Assembly (NCBI GenBank): GCA_963762425.1
Contig: CAVXKY010000019.1
Span: forward strand, 62,001-126,000
Source: REEB95 sp963762425
GTDB taxonomy: Bacteria > Pseudomonadota > Alphaproteobacteria > ATCC43930 > CGMCC-115725
DNA: 64,000 nucleotides
Direction: 5' to 3'
The notes beneath the pieces were generated by a model, which was not told where the DNA came from, searched no databases, and saw nothing but the letters and a program-made list of their open reading frames with translations. Below, one piece after another: positions 45,616-55,017 of the stretch. The position numbers and the translations under genes were made by a program. The stretch's first letter is position 1, and each line of letters opens with the position of its first letter.

Positions 45616-46343
45616 CGCTCGAATATGACGGCACCGGCCTGGTCGGCTGGCAGCGCCAGGGAAACGGGCTTTCGGTGCAGGAAATCCTGGAGACCGCCGC
45701 CGAGCGCTTTTGCGGCAAGCGCGTCACCGTGTTCGGCGCCGGCCGCACCGATGCCGGGGTGCATGCGCTGGCGCAGGTGGCGCATCTCGATCTGCCGCGA
45801 GAGACAAACCTCGAGACCATCCGCAGCGCCCTCAATCAGCATGTAAAGCCGCATGCGGTGTCGGTGCTGAACGCCGAGCGCGTGGCCGATAGTTTCGACG
45901 CGCGGCGTTCGGCCCGCGGCCGGGTCTATCTCTACCGCATCCTGAATCGCCGCCCGCCGCCCGCGGTCGAGCGCGGCCGGGTCTGGCATGTCGGGCCCGA
46001 ACTCGACGCGGAGGCCATGCACGAGGCGGCGCAGGTGCTGGTCGGCAAACACGATTTCTCGAGCTTCCGCGACACGATGTGCCAGGCGAAATCGCCGGTG
46101 AAGACGCTCGATGCGCTCGAAGTTGCGCGCGAGGGAGACGAGATTCGCATCGAGGCGCGGGCGCGCTCGTTCCTCCATCATCAGGTGCGCAACATGGTCG
46201 GCACGCTCAAGCTGGTGGGCGCGGGCAAATGGGACGAGAGCGACGTCAAAAAGGCGCTCGCTGCGCGCGACCGGCGCGCGGCCGGACCGACCGCGCCGCC
46301 CGAAGGGCTTTACCTGGTGCGCGTGGTCTATGCCGAGGATTGA
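45597..46343 (+). CDS. truA: tRNA pseudouridine(38-40) synthase
   Basis: Modifies the anticodon stem at positions 38-40. The 248-aa protein shows YKLTLEYDGTGLVGWQRQ, the catalytic Asp in GAGRTDAGVHALAQVAH, and SFLHHQVRNMVGTLKLVGAG. It ends the def-fmt-truA run. ATG 45597 lies inside fmt. Confidence 0.96.
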   Translation: MPRYKLTLEYDGTGLVGWQRQGNGLSVQEILETAAERFCGKRVTVFGAGRTDAGVHALAQVAHLDLPRETNLETIRSALNQHVKPHAVSVLNAERVADSFDARRSARGRVYLYRILNRRPPPAVERGRVWHVGPELDAEAMHEAAQVLVGKHDFSSFRDTMCQAKSPVKTLDALEVAREGDEIRIEARARSFLHHQVRNMVGTLKLVGAGKWDESDVKKALAARDRRAAGPTAPPEGLYLVRVVYAED

Positions 46344-46352
46344 AGGCTTAGT

Positions 46353-47174
46353 TCAGGGTTTGGATTTTTCGTCTTCGAGCGGCACGCTGTAGCGCATGCC
46401 GAAAAATCCGGCGTTGCCGTGCACCGGGTCCTGGGTGCCGCCGGCCTCGAATTGCAGGTGCGGCATCAGCTCCATCTTCAGGCTCACGCGGGTGCCCTCG
46501 ACCAGCGGGGTGAAGACGCCGTCGCCCCACCAGTAATGAGCGGCGGCAATGCGCGCGCCGTCAAGATAAGGAACCGGCAGCCCGAATTCGAGATCGTGTC
46601 CGGAGAGCGAATGCTCGGCCAAGGCGCTGCCGATCACGGGGCCGCGCGTGGTGCCCGCGGTGAGATAGGACGCCGGATCGAGCGCCGTGGCGCCCATTTC
46701 GGCGCCGAGATTGGCTTGCGCGTGGCTCATCGACCAACTGTGTTCGTTGGTTGCGACCGCGGTTCGGGACAGGGCGGCAAGCGACAGCGGACGCTGGCCG
46801 CGCGGCGAGGCTTCCGCTCCGGCATCTTCATCCTCGGCCGCGGCGGCGTGATCGCGGCTGGCGGCCGCCGGATTGACCGGGACCATGCGCGCATTGGTTT
46901 CGAGCGTGAGCAGGCCGAGGCCCGGACGCAGATTGCCGCTCGCGCCCAGGCCGATCTCGATCTTATTCATCCAATTGGCGGCCGCGCCCACGGCATGGGA
47001 CAGGCCGCCATCGGTGATCGATTGGCGCAGGCCGAGAATGAATGCGGATAGGCTCTTGCTGTCCGGTTGCTGGGCGCTGTCCGCGAAAGCGGGCGTGCCT
47101 GCGGCGGCCAGCCCACCCGCAAGGGCGGCCGCGGACGCAAGTTGCAAAGCGCGCAACAGAGCACGGTTTCCCAT
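46353..47174 (-). CDS. exported protein, possible outer-membrane beta barrel
   Basis: A 273-aa protein with a signal peptide (LASAAALAGGLAAAGTPAFA). The mature part contains paired strands with aromatic girdles: GLLTLETNARMVPVNPA, GHDLEFGLPVPYLDGARIAA, HYWWGDGVFTPLVEGTRVSL, LKMELMPHLQFEAGGTQDP and GNAGFFGMRYSVPLED. This pattern resembles the beta-domain of inverse autotransporters (intimin/invasin), but the protein is short and lacks passenger domains. A Glu/Ala-rich loop lies near residues 105-125. No function is assigned. It converges with truA. Confidence 0.65.
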   Translation of the reverse strand: MGNRALLRALQLASAAALAGGLAAAGTPAFADSAQQPDSKSLSAFILGLRQSITDGGLSHAVGAAANWMNKIEIGLGASGNLRPGLGLLTLETNARMVPVNPAAASRDHAAAAEDEDAGAEASPRGQRPLSLAALSRTAVATNEHSWSMSHAQANLGAEMGATALDPASYLTAGTTRGPVIGSALAEHSLSGHDLEFGLPVPYLDGARIAAAHYWWGDGVFTPLVEGTRVSLKMELMPHLQFEAGGTQDPVHGNAGFFGMRYSVPLEDEKSKP

Positions 47175-47278
47175 GAATGAAACATTAATCAGTAATTCGT
47201 TAAAACTGCGTTAAGACTACCGGGATTTAAGCAGCACGCCGGCCTCGCAAGCGGGGCTATCCCCCGGAAATTATTGGG

Positions 47279-48463
47279 TTACCGGCCGGCCTTCCGCGGG
47301 AAATAGAGCTCCAAAACATTGCGATAGATTTCCGTGAGATTTTCGATGTCTTGGAGGCTGGCGCGCTCATCGAGCTTATGGGCGCTCTCGCCGACCAGGC
47401 CGAACTCCGCCACCGGGCAATAGGCCTGGATGAAGCGCGCATCCGAGGTGCCGCCCCCGGTGCCGAGGCTGGGCGTCAAGCCGGTGACGGATTTCACCGC
47501 CTCGGTCAGCAGCTGGCTCACCTCGCCCTGCTGCACGATGAAGGATTCACCGCTCACCCGCACATCGAGCCCGTCGCCTTCGCGCCAACCGGCCTTTCCC
47601 AGCACGTCCCTGATCCAACGGTCCAAGGTTTTGCTGGTCCATTTGTCGTTGAAGCGGATGTTGAACACGGCGCGCGCCGTATCCGGGATGACATTGGCCG
47701 CGGGATTACCGACATCGACGGTCGAGATCTGGAGATTCGAGGGCTCGAAATTCGCGCTTCCCTGGTCGATGGGCGTCGCGACCAGCGCATGCAGCATCGC
47801 CGCCAGCCGGTGGGCGGCGTTGTCGGCGTGTTGCGGATAGGCGGTGTGGCCCTGGACGCCGCGCACGGTGAGGTAGCCGTTGAGGCTGCCGCGCCGGCCG
47901 ATCTTGATCGTGTCGCCCAGGATTTTGGCGTTGGTCGGCTCGCCCACCACGCAAGCGTCGAGCTTCTCGCCGCGCTGCTTGAGCCATTCCAGAACCTTGC
48001 GCGTGCCGTTGACGGCGGCGGCTTCCTCGTCGCCGGTGATGAGCAGGCTGATCGAGCCGCCGAATCCTTGCCCGCGCGACGCCAAAAACCGCGACACCGC
48101 GGCCGCGAAACAGGCGATCGCGCCTTTCATGTCGGCGGCGCCGCGGCCGATGAGGACGCCGTCCCGTCGCGCGGCGGCGAAGGGGTCGGACGACCAGCCG
48201 GCAAGATTGCCCGGCGGCACCACGTCGGTATGGCCGGCGAAGCAGAAATTGCGCCCGGTCTTGCCGAGCCGCGCATAGAGGTTCAGCACCTTGTCGGTGC
48301 CGGGCTCGGCGAATTCGACGGTCTCGCAGACAAAACCCAGCCCTTCGAGCGCGCGCGCGAGAAACGGGATCGCGCCCGCATCCTGGGGCGTGACGCTCGG
48401 GAAACGGATCAGCTCCGCCGCGAGATGCACGGGATCGATGGGGACCATGGGTTTTCCCGCCAT
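47279..48463 (-). CDS. dapE: succinyl-diaminopimelate desuccinylase
   Basis: Zinc hydrolase of the lysine/diaminopimelate pathway, acting two steps after DapD. The 394-aa protein has CFAGHTDVVPPGNLAGWSSD, GRGAADMKGAIACFAAA, LLITGDEEAAAVNGTRKVLE and GGGTSDARFI, which hold the metal ligands and catalytic Glu. The start at 48463 shares one base with the dapD stop (TGATG). MVPIDP at 48448 is an alternative start closer to the family. Confidence 0.95.
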   Translation of the reverse strand: MAGKPMVPIDPVHLAAELIRFPSVTPQDAGAIPFLARALEGLGFVCETVEFAEPGTDKVLNLYARLGKTGRNFCFAGHTDVVPPGNLAGWSSDPFAAARRDGVLIGRGAADMKGAIACFAAAVSRFLASRGQGFGGSISLLITGDEEAAAVNGTRKVLEWLKQRGEKLDACVVGEPTNAKILGDTIKIGRRGSLNGYLTVRGVQGHTAYPQHADNAAHRLAAMLHALVATPIDQGSANFEPSNLQISTVDVGNPAANVIPDTARAVFNIRFNDKWTSKTLDRWIRDVLGKAGWREGDGLDVRVSGESFIVQQGEVSQLLTEAVKSVTGLTPSLGTGGGTSDARFIQAYCPVAEFGLVGESAHKLDERASLQDIENLTEIYRNVLELYFPRKAGR

Positions 48464-49293
48464 CAGTCGCGCAGCAATTCGTTGATCGAGGTCTTGGCGC
48501 GCGTGCGTGCATCCACCCGCTTGACGATGACGCAGCAGGCAAGGCTCGGGCCTTTGCCGTCCCTGGCCGGCAGGCTGCCCGGCACCACCACGGCATAGGC
48601 CGGCACGCGGCCGATGAAAATCTCGCCCGAAGCGCGGTCGACGATCTTGGTCGAGGCGCCGATGAAGCAACCCATGGCCAACACAGCGCCTTCCTCGACG
48701 ATCGCGCCCTCGGCCACCTCGCTGCGCGCGCCGATGAAGCAGCGATCCTCGATGATGACCGGCGCGGCTTGAACCGGCTCGAGCACGCCGCCGATGCCGA
48801 CCCCGCCGGAGATGTGGCAATCGGCGCCGATCTGCGCGCAAGAGCCCACCGTCGACCAGGTGTCGATCATGGTGCCCGGCCCCACATAAGCGCCGACATT
48901 GACGAAACACGGCATTAATACAGCCCCCGGAGCAATGTACGCGGAATGGCGCACCACCGCGCCCGGCACGGCGCGGAATCCCGCCTTGCGGAACTGCGAC
49001 GCGCCCCAGCCGGCGAATTTGGACGGCACCTTGTCCCACCAGCGCGCGCCCCCCGGTCCGCCGGCAATCGGCGCCATATCGGTCAGGGCGAAGGACAATA
49101 GCACCGCCTTCTTGAGCCATTGGTGGACATGCCACGCACCGCCGCTTTTTTCGGCAACGCGGAGAGTTCCCCGGTCGAGCAGATCGAGCGCGGACGCCAC
49201 CGCTTTGCGCGCGGCCGTCTTCGCCTTGGCGTCGAGGGTTTGGCGCCGCTCCCAGGCAGAATCGATGGTCGTTTGAAGTCGTGAAATATCCAT
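48463..49293 (-). CDS. dapD: tetrahydrodipicolinate N-succinyltransferase
   Basis: Succinylates tetrahydrodipicolinate in diaminopimelate synthesis for lysine and peptidoglycan. The 276-aa protein has the left-handed beta-helix hexapeptide repeats (YIAPGAVLMPCFVNVGAYVG, CAQIGADCHISGGVGIGGVL, IIEDRCFIGARSEVAEGAIV). DISRLQTTIDSAWERRQTL is the usual N-terminus. It is the first gene of dapD-dapE. Confidence 0.96.
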   Translation of the reverse strand: MDISRLQTTIDSAWERRQTLDAKAKTAARKAVASALDLLDRGTLRVAEKSGGAWHVHQWLKKAVLLSFALTDMAPIAGGPGGARWWDKVPSKFAGWGASQFRKAGFRAVPGAVVRHSAYIAPGAVLMPCFVNVGAYVGPGTMIDTWSTVGSCAQIGADCHISGGVGIGGVLEPVQAAPVIIEDRCFIGARSEVAEGAIVEEGAVLAMGCFIGASTKIVDRASGEIFIGRVPAYAVVVPGSLPARDGKGPSLACCVIVKRVDARTRAKTSINELLRD

Positions 49294-49408
49294 GGCGTGA
49301 AGGTTTTAAGGCGGCTGGCGCGGCAACACAAGCGGCGGGACCAGGGCCTGACAAGCCCGGCGGCGAAGGTCCATAATGACGCGGCAATCGATGGCGGGAG
49401 GCACCAGG

Positions 49409-50323
49409 ATGAGCTGGCAACCGGCGGCGGAACCAAGGGCGGACGGGCCCCCGCAGTCATTGCTCGAGATGACGATCGAGCCCCGCCTGCGCGATTTGGG
49501 CGACGGGTTTTCGGTGCGGCGCGTGCTGCCTTTCGCCAAGCGGCGTTCGGTCGGCCCCTTCGTCTTCTTCGATCATTTCGGCCCCACCGTTTTCGGCCCG
49601 GGCCAGGGCATGGACGTGCGGCCGCACCCGCATATCGGCCTGGCGACCATCACTTATCTGTTCGAGGGCGAGATTCTGCACCGCGACAGCCTGGACAATG
49701 TCCAGCCGATCCGGCCGGGCGAGGTCAATTGGATGACCGCCGGGCGCGGCATCGCGCATTCCGAGCGCACGCCGCCCGGTCTCCGGCCGCGCGGCTCAAG
49801 GCTGCACGGCATCCAGAGCTGGGTGGCGCTGCCACGCGCGTTCGAGGAAACCGCGCCGCGCTTCGCGCATTACGCGACAGAGGCGCAACCCGTGATCGAA
49901 GGCGAAGGCAAAAGCCTGCGCCTGCTCGCGGGGACGCTGTTCGGCAAGCGCGCGCCGGTCGAGGTCTTTTCCGGGATGTTCTATGCCGATGCGGAAATGA
50001 TTGCCGGCGCCAGGCTGGAACTGGACGGCGACCATGCCGAGCGCGCGGCCTATATCGTCGAAGGATCGGTCGAATTCGCCGGAACCCGCCACGAGGCTGG
50101 GCGCATGCTGGTGTTCCGGAGCGGGAAGCCGGCGATTCTGGCCGCGCGCGAGCCCACGCGTCTCATGCTCTTGGGCGGCGAGAGCCTCGACGGGCCGCGC
50201 CAAATCTGGTGGAACTACGTCTCGAGTTCCGAGGAACGCATCGAGCAGGCCAAGGCCGATTGGAAAGCCGGCCGCTTCGCCAAGGTGACCGGCGACGACG
50301 AGTTCATCCCTCTGCCGGAGTGA
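49409..50323 (+). CDS. pirin family protein
   Basis: Bicupin iron protein, 304 aa. The N-terminal cupin has FVFFDHFGPTVFGPGQGMDV, the metal-binding HPHIGLATITYLFEGE and GRGIAHSERTP. The C-terminal cupin has GMFYADAEMIAGARLELDGD. Bacterial pirins include quercetinases and regulators of pyruvate dehydrogenase; which applies here is unknown. GGGAGG at 49396-49401 selects ATG 49409. It sits between dapD and the HAD-phosphatase gene and overlaps the latter's end by 20 bases. Confidence 0.9.
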   Translation: MSWQPAAEPRADGPPQSLLEMTIEPRLRDLGDGFSVRRVLPFAKRRSVGPFVFFDHFGPTVFGPGQGMDVRPHPHIGLATITYLFEGEILHRDSLDNVQPIRPGEVNWMTAGRGIAHSERTPPGLRPRGSRLHGIQSWVALPRAFEETAPRFAHYATEAQPVIEGEGKSLRLLAGTLFGKRAPVEVFSGMFYADAEMIAGARLELDGDHAERAAYIVEGSVEFAGTRHEAGRMLVFRSGKPAILAAREPTRLMLLGGESLDGPRQIWWNYVSSSEERIEQAKADWKAGRFAKVTGDDEFIPLPE

Positions 50324-50999
50324 CCGGGCGCGCCGTCGCGGCTTCGGTGAGGAACGATGCCAAATCCTCGACGGTGTGATGGATATGCGGCGCGTGAGAA
50401 GATTCGAGCTCGGGATGCGGACCGTTCTTGAGCCAGATCGTGGTCATGCCGAGCGCCGCCGCCGGCGGCAGATTCCGCGCCATGTCCTCGACCATGGCAG
50501 CGTGCGCGGGCATGATTCCGTAACGCGCGATGAGATCGCGATATCCGGAAGGATCGGGCTTGGGACGGTAATCGATGGCGGCGATGTCATGGATCGCGTC
50601 GAAATGCGCCGCCAGACCCAGGCGGTCGAGCACGCGCTCGGCGTGGCGCCTGGTGCCGTTGGTGAAGACCAGCTTGCGCCCCGGAAGATCCGCCAGCGCT
50701 CGGCCCAGCACCGGATCGGCCGCCACCGCGGACAGGTCGATCTCGTGCACGTAATCGAGGAAACGCTGCGGCTCCAGGCCGTATTCGTCCATCAAGCCGC
50801 GTAGCGTGGTGCCGTGCTGGCTGAAATAGCGCCGGCGTAATTCATGGGCGCCCTCGTGGTCGAGTTGCAGCTCCTCCATGATGAAGCGCCCCATGCGCTG
50901 CTCGACCTCGATGTAAAGCCGGCAGGAGGCGGGGTAGAGCGTGTTGTCGAGATCGAATATCCAGTTCTCGATGCGGTCGAGCGGCGTGGAATGAGCCAT
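50304..50999 (-). CDS. HAD-family pyrimidine 5'-nucleotidase-like phosphatase
   Basis: A 231-aa HAD hydrolase of the SDT1/pyrimidine 5'-nucleotidase type. Motif I is IFDLDNTLYPA, motif II LVFTNGTRRHAERVL, and the later block is RPKPDPSGYRDLI with VEDMARNLPPAAALGMTT. The start at ATG 50999 (MAHSTPLDRIENWIFD) follows argB by 9 bases. Upstream TTG 51011 would overlap argB. In alphaproteobacteria this gene commonly follows argB. Confidence 0.9.
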   Translation of the reverse strand: MAHSTPLDRIENWIFDLDNTLYPASCRLYIEVEQRMGRFIMEELQLDHEGAHELRRRYFSQHGTTLRGLMDEYGLEPQRFLDYVHEIDLSAVAADPVLGRALADLPGRKLVFTNGTRRHAERVLDRLGLAAHFDAIHDIAAIDYRPKPDPSGYRDLIARYGIMPAHAAMVEDMARNLPPAAALGMTTIWLKNGPHPELESSHAPHIHHTVEDLASFLTEAATARPVTPAEG

Positions 51000-51007
51000 G
51001 GCGCGGC

Positions 51008-51934
51008 TCAATGCCCGCGCTTGCGGCGGCGGATCAGCGTGCCGACGCCGTGAGCGGCGAACAGCTCCAGCAAGATGGCATGCGGCACCCTGCCGTCGAT
51101 GATGACCGAGGCCTCGACCCCGGCCGCAATCGCCTCGATGCAGGTCTCGACCTTGGGGATCATGCCGCCCGAGATGGTGCCGGCTGAGATCATGGCCTTG
51201 GCCTCGGCGACCGAAAGCTCGTGGACGAGCTTTTTCTTCTGGTCGAGCACGCCGGTGACGTCGGTCAGCAGCAAAAGCCGAACCGCCTTGACCGCGCCCG
51301 CCACCGCGCCCGCCACGGTGTCGGCGTTGATGTTATAGGTCTCGCCGTGATCGCCCACGCCGATGGGCGCGATCACCGGGATGATGTCGGAGCGGATCAG
51401 ATGCTCCAACACCGCGGCATCGACCGCCGCGGGCTCGCCGACGAAGCCCAAATCGAGCACCTTCTCGATATTGCTGTCGCTCTCGGCGCGCTTCTTGGAA
51501 ATCTTGCGCGCCCGGATCAAATCGGCGTCCTTGCCCGAGAGGCCGATCGCCTTGCCGCCGGCCTTGTTGATGGCGGCGACGATCTCCTTGTTGATCGAAC
51601 CCGACAGCACCATCTCGACGATCTCGACCGTGTCCTTGTCGGTGACGCGCAATCCATCGACGAAGGAACTCTTGATCTTGAGCCGTTCCAGCATCTGGCC
51701 GATCTGCGGCCCGCCGCCATGGACGACGATGGGATTGACGCCGACCTGCTTCAGCAGCACCACGTCACGCGCGAACATCTCGGCGATGGACGTGTCGCCC
51801 ATGGCATGGCCGCCGTATTTGACCACGATGGTCTTGCCGGAATAGCGCCGCATATAGGGCAGCGCCTCGGACAGCGTGACGGCCTTGGCTGCGGCGGCGG
51901 CGTCGATCTGGTTGGGCGGGGATTTCTCGCTCAT
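51008..51934 (-). CDS. argB: acetylglutamate kinase
   Basis: Phosphorylates N-acetylglutamate in arginine synthesis. The 308-aa protein has KTIVVKYGGHAMGD, NPIVVHGGGPQIGQMLERL, and LLLTDVTGVLD with ISGGMIPKVETCIEA near the C-terminus. The N-terminal helix preceding the kinase core (DAAAAAKAVTLSEALPYMRR) is the kind found in arginine-inhibited hexameric enzymes, so feedback inhibition is likely. Confidence 0.96.
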   Translation of the reverse strand: MSEKSPPNQIDAAAAAKAVTLSEALPYMRRYSGKTIVVKYGGHAMGDTSIAEMFARDVVLLKQVGVNPIVVHGGGPQIGQMLERLKIKSSFVDGLRVTDKDTVEIVEMVLSGSINKEIVAAINKAGGKAIGLSGKDADLIRARKISKKRAESDSNIEKVLDLGFVGEPAAVDAAVLEHLIRSDIIPVIAPIGVGDHGETYNINADTVAGAVAGAVKAVRLLLLTDVTGVLDQKKKLVHELSVAEAKAMISAGTISGGMIPKVETCIEAIAAGVEASVIIDGRVPHAILLELFAAHGVGTLIRRRKRGH

Positions 51935-51960
51935 GGCGGGCGTTTATAGCGGCATCGGGC

Positions 51961-52623
51961 TTAGCTCGCCAGCGTGGCGAGCATGCCGCGCAACTCGGGC
52001 AACCCCGCGCCGCTGCGCGCGCTCGCCGCGAAGACCGCGGGATAGGCCGAAACGTAGCGCCGCAACTCCGCCTCGGTGGCGGCCAGGCGGGATGCGAGAT
52101 CGTCGGGTTTGACCGCGTCGGATTTGGTCAGTACGGCGAGGCCGGGAACCGCCTCGGCGGCCAGAAGCGCGAAGGCAGCGCGGTCGCTGTCCTTCAGCCC
52201 ATGGCGGGCGTCGATCAGCACCAAGGCGTGCTTCAGGCAGGACCGGCGGCCGAGATAGAAGCCGATCGAATCGGCCCAATCGTCCCTCTCGCGCTTCGAG
52301 GCCGTGGCATAACCGTAACCCGGAAGGTCGACCAGCATCAGCCGCCCGCCGAGATCGAAGAAATTGATCTGGCGCGTGCGCCCGGGCGTGCGCGAGATGC
52401 GCGCCAGGGCCTTGCGGCCGGTGAGCGCGTTCAACAGGCTCGATTTTCCAACATTGGAACGGCCGAGAAAGGCCACTTCCGGCAACCGTTCGGGCGGCAG
52501 CGCGGCGGGATCATTTGCCCCGGCGGTGAAACGGCAGGAAAGCGCGAACAGCAGGCGGCCCGCCTCGCGTGCCTTCTCGTCCGGCGCCGCGTCAGGAGGA
52601 AAGACCGCGGCGGCTTCGGCCAT
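51961..52623 (-). CDS. engB: ribosome biogenesis GTPase EngB (YsxC/YihA)
   Basis: Essential GTPase acting in large-subunit assembly. The 220-aa protein has G1 FLGRSNVGKSSLLNAL, the switch region RTPGRTRQINFF, G3 DLPGYGYA, and G4 LTKSDAVKPDDL. ATG 52623 lies 5 bases after the yidC stop and is preferred to longer upstream readings. Confidence 0.95.
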   Translation of the reverse strand: MAEAAAVFPPDAAPDEKAREAGRLLFALSCRFTAGANDPAALPPERLPEVAFLGRSNVGKSSLLNALTGRKALARISRTPGRTRQINFFDLGGRLMLVDLPGYGYATASKRERDDWADSIGFYLGRRSCLKHALVLIDARHGLKDSDRAAFALLAAEAVPGLAVLTKSDAVKPDDLASRLAATEAELRRYVSAYPAVFAASARSGAGLPELRGMLATLAS

Positions 52624-52628
52624 CGGCT

Positions 52629-54359
52629 CTAGGCTTTCCGGGCGCGCCGCATGATCGTCCATTGCTGGGCGATCGACAGCAAATTGTTCCAGCTCCAATA
52701 AATCACCAATCCCGCGGCGAACTGCGCCAGCATGACGGTGAACACGAAGGGCAGCACCATGAACATCTTGGCCTGGATCGGATCGGGCGGCGCCGGGTTG
52801 AGCTTCTGTTGCAGGAACATGGTGACGCCCATGATGAGCGGCCAGGCTCCGATGTGCAGGACGGAGTGCAGGAAGGCGATGTCGGGCGGAGCGTAAGGCA
52901 GGAGTCCGAACAAATTGACGAAGGTGGTGGGATCGGGCACCGAGAGATCGTGAATCCAGCCGTAGAACGGCGCCTGGCGCATCTCGATAGTGACGTAGAG
53001 CACCTTATAGAGCGAGAAGAACACCGGAATCTGGATGACGATGGGCAGGCATCCCGCCATCGGGTTGGCGCCGACGCGCTTGTAGAGCGCCATCATCTCC
53101 TTGTTGAGCTTCTCCTTGTCATCGGGATACTTCTCCCTGAGCTTCTGTATCTCGGGCTGCAACAGCTTCATCTTGCCCATCGCCCGATAGGATTTGTTGG
53201 CGAGCGGAAAGAAGGCGAGCTTGATGATGACGGTGAGCAACATGATGGCGAGACCGAAATTGCCGAGCAGCTTGTAGAAGAAATCGAGCGCCAGGAAGAT
53301 CGGCTTGGTGAGGAAGTAGAACCAGCCGAAATCGATGGCGCGGTCGAAGCGCGGAATCTGGTCCTGCACCTCGTAGCGGTCGAGCAGCGACACCAGTTTG
53401 GCGCCGGCGAAGAAGTGGCTTGCGGCGCTGACGGATGCGCCGGGATCGAGCGCTTGCGGAGCTCCCCGGTAATCGACCTGCCAGAGATCAGCCTGGTCGC
53501 GCTCGACATGGGTGAAACGCGCCTTGATCGCCTCCTTCTGGTCAGGGATAAGCGCGGACAGCCAGTATTTGTCGGTGATGCCGAGCCAGCCGCCGACAGA
53601 GTTGAATTCCTGGGGCGGCTCGTCTTTGAGGGTGGCGTATTTGATCTCCTTGAGCGTGCCGTCGAGCACGCCGATCGGGCCTTCATGAAGGAGATAGGTC
53701 GTGGTCGCGGGCGGCGGCCCGGCGCGCGACACCAGCCCGTAGGAATAGAGCGTGACCTTTTCCTTGGCTGTGCTGGTCACGCTGTCGGTGACGGTGAACA
53801 TGTAATCCGCATCGACCGCGATATGGCGGGTGAATTTCAGGCCCGCGCCGTTATCCCAGGTGAGATCAACCGCATGGTCGGGGGTCAGATCTCCGCGGGA
53901 TGCGCTCCAGCGCGTATCCGGTCCGGGCACCTTGACCGCGGGATCGCTCGGGACCCAGCCGAATTGCAGGAAATAGGGATGCGCCGTGCCGTCTGGCGCC
54001 AGCAGCACGATCTCGGGACTGTCGGGATCGGTGGTCTCGCGATAGCCGGTGAGAGTCAGGTCGTCGACCCGCCCGCCGGTGAGATTGATCGAACCCTTGA
54101 GCCGGGGCGTCGCTATCGCGACGCGCGGCGATTGGGCGATTACGCTCTCGCGCGATGCCGCCTGGACCGCGCCCTGAACGCCGGGCGCCGATGCTCCGGT
54201 CTGCCCCGGAGACGCCGCCTGGCCCGGGACGGCGGTAGTGGTCTGGGTTTGCGGCGGCACCGGCTTCGGCGGAAATATCCGCTCATAGAACACCTGGAAG
54301 CCGATCAGGATGGCGATCGAAATGCCGATGGCGACGAACAGATTGCGTTGCTGATCCAT
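52629..54359 (-). CDS. yidC: membrane protein insertase YidC
   Basis: Inserts and folds inner-membrane proteins alone or with SecYEG. The 576-aa protein starts MDQQRNLFVAIGISIAILIG, has a Pro/Ala/Gln-rich linker, the periplasmic P1 domain, and the conserved core: FGWFYFLTKPIFLALDFFYK, NFGLAIMLLTVIIKLAFFPL, CLPIVIQIPVFFSLYKVLYV and AQFAAGLVIYWSWNNLLSI. It lies within the rpmH-rnpA-yidD-yidC block. Confidence 0.97.
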   Translation of the reverse strand: MDQQRNLFVAIGISIAILIGFQVFYERIFPPKPVPPQTQTTTAVPGQAASPGQTGASAPGVQGAVQAASRESVIAQSPRVAIATPRLKGSINLTGGRVDDLTLTGYRETTDPDSPEIVLLAPDGTAHPYFLQFGWVPSDPAVKVPGPDTRWSASRGDLTPDHAVDLTWDNGAGLKFTRHIAVDADYMFTVTDSVTSTAKEKVTLYSYGLVSRAGPPPATTTYLLHEGPIGVLDGTLKEIKYATLKDEPPQEFNSVGGWLGITDKYWLSALIPDQKEAIKARFTHVERDQADLWQVDYRGAPQALDPGASVSAASHFFAGAKLVSLLDRYEVQDQIPRFDRAIDFGWFYFLTKPIFLALDFFYKLLGNFGLAIMLLTVIIKLAFFPLANKSYRAMGKMKLLQPEIQKLREKYPDDKEKLNKEMMALYKRVGANPMAGCLPIVIQIPVFFSLYKVLYVTIEMRQAPFYGWIHDLSVPDPTTFVNLFGLLPYAPPDIAFLHSVLHIGAWPLIMGVTMFLQQKLNPAPPDPIQAKMFMVLPFVFTVMLAQFAAGLVIYWSWNNLLSIAQQWTIMRRARKA

Positions 54360-54362
54360 GGG

Positions 54363-54596
54363 CTACGGCCTGGCGCCGGCGGCGGGAGGCACGGGATCGA
54401 CGCCCGAACCGCCCCAGGGATGACAGCGCAGCAGGCGCCGGACCGCGAGCAGCAACCCGCGCATGGACCCATGGTCGTGGATCGCCTGCGCGGCATATTC
54501 CGAACAGCTCGGCCAATAGCGGCAGCGAGGCCCCAGCAGCGGCGAGACCAGCAGCTGATAGAGCCTGATGAAACCGCGCAGTACAGCGCTAACCAT
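54363..54596 (-). CDS. yidD: membrane protein insertion efficiency factor YidD
   Basis: Small amphipathic protein that assists YidC. VLRGFIRLYQLLVSPLLGPR, CRYWPSCSEYAAQAI and LLRCHPWGGSGVDPVPP are diagnostic, including the three conserved cysteines. ATG 54596 gives 77 aa. A GTG at 54635 would add 13 residues and overlap rnpA by 8 bases. Confidence 0.94.
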   Translation of the reverse strand: MVSAVLRGFIRLYQLLVSPLLGPRCRYWPSCSEYAAQAIHDHGSMRGLLLAVRRLLRCHPWGGSGVDPVPPAAGARP

Positions 54597-54627
54597 TATT
54601 TTCCGCTCTCCCCGTCCGCTCTCAATC

Positions 54628-54987
54628 TTACCCACTCTGCTCTTCCCAGGCGCCCAAACGCTTCATGGCGGTTTCCAAATCAAGCAGCAGATCGGGAAAT
54701 TTCCGCGACAAGGTTTCGGCGCGCGCAATCACCACGTAATCATGGCTCGATGCGGCGTGGCGTTCGAGCACCTGCCGCGCCGCCGCCTTGAGCCGACGCC
54801 GCGCCCGGTTACGCTCGACCGCGATGCCCACCTTGCGGCTGGCCGTGAAGCCCACCCGCGAGGAGGCGGGCTCCGCCACGGCGCGCCGGCAGGCCTGCAG
54901 GATCAGGCCGGGAGCGACATATTTGCGCCGCTGGCCGGCAACGGCGAGAAAATCGGCCCGCCGTTTGAGACGCTCGATCTTGGTCAT
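54628..54987 (-). CDS. rnpA: ribonuclease P protein component
   Basis: Protein subunit of RNase P, which matures tRNA 5' ends. The 119-aa basic protein has LKRRADFLAVAGQRRKYVAP, the RNR motif VERNRARRRLKAAAR and HDYVVIARAETLSRKF. It follows rpmH by 30 bases, the almost universal arrangement. Confidence 0.96.
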   Translation of the reverse strand: MTKIERLKRRADFLAVAGQRRKYVAPGLILQACRRAVAEPASSRVGFTASRKVGIAVERNRARRRLKAAARQVLERHAASSHDYVVIARAETLSRKFPDLLLDLETAMKRLGAWEEQSG

Positions 54988-55017
54988 GACTCCGCCGCTT
55001 GGGCGCCGCGCCGGTGC

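Noticed and set aside
52569..54791. 740-codon open frame opposite yidC and yidD
   Set aside because: YidC, YidD and RnpA on the other strand are unmistakable; the antisense product has no family features.
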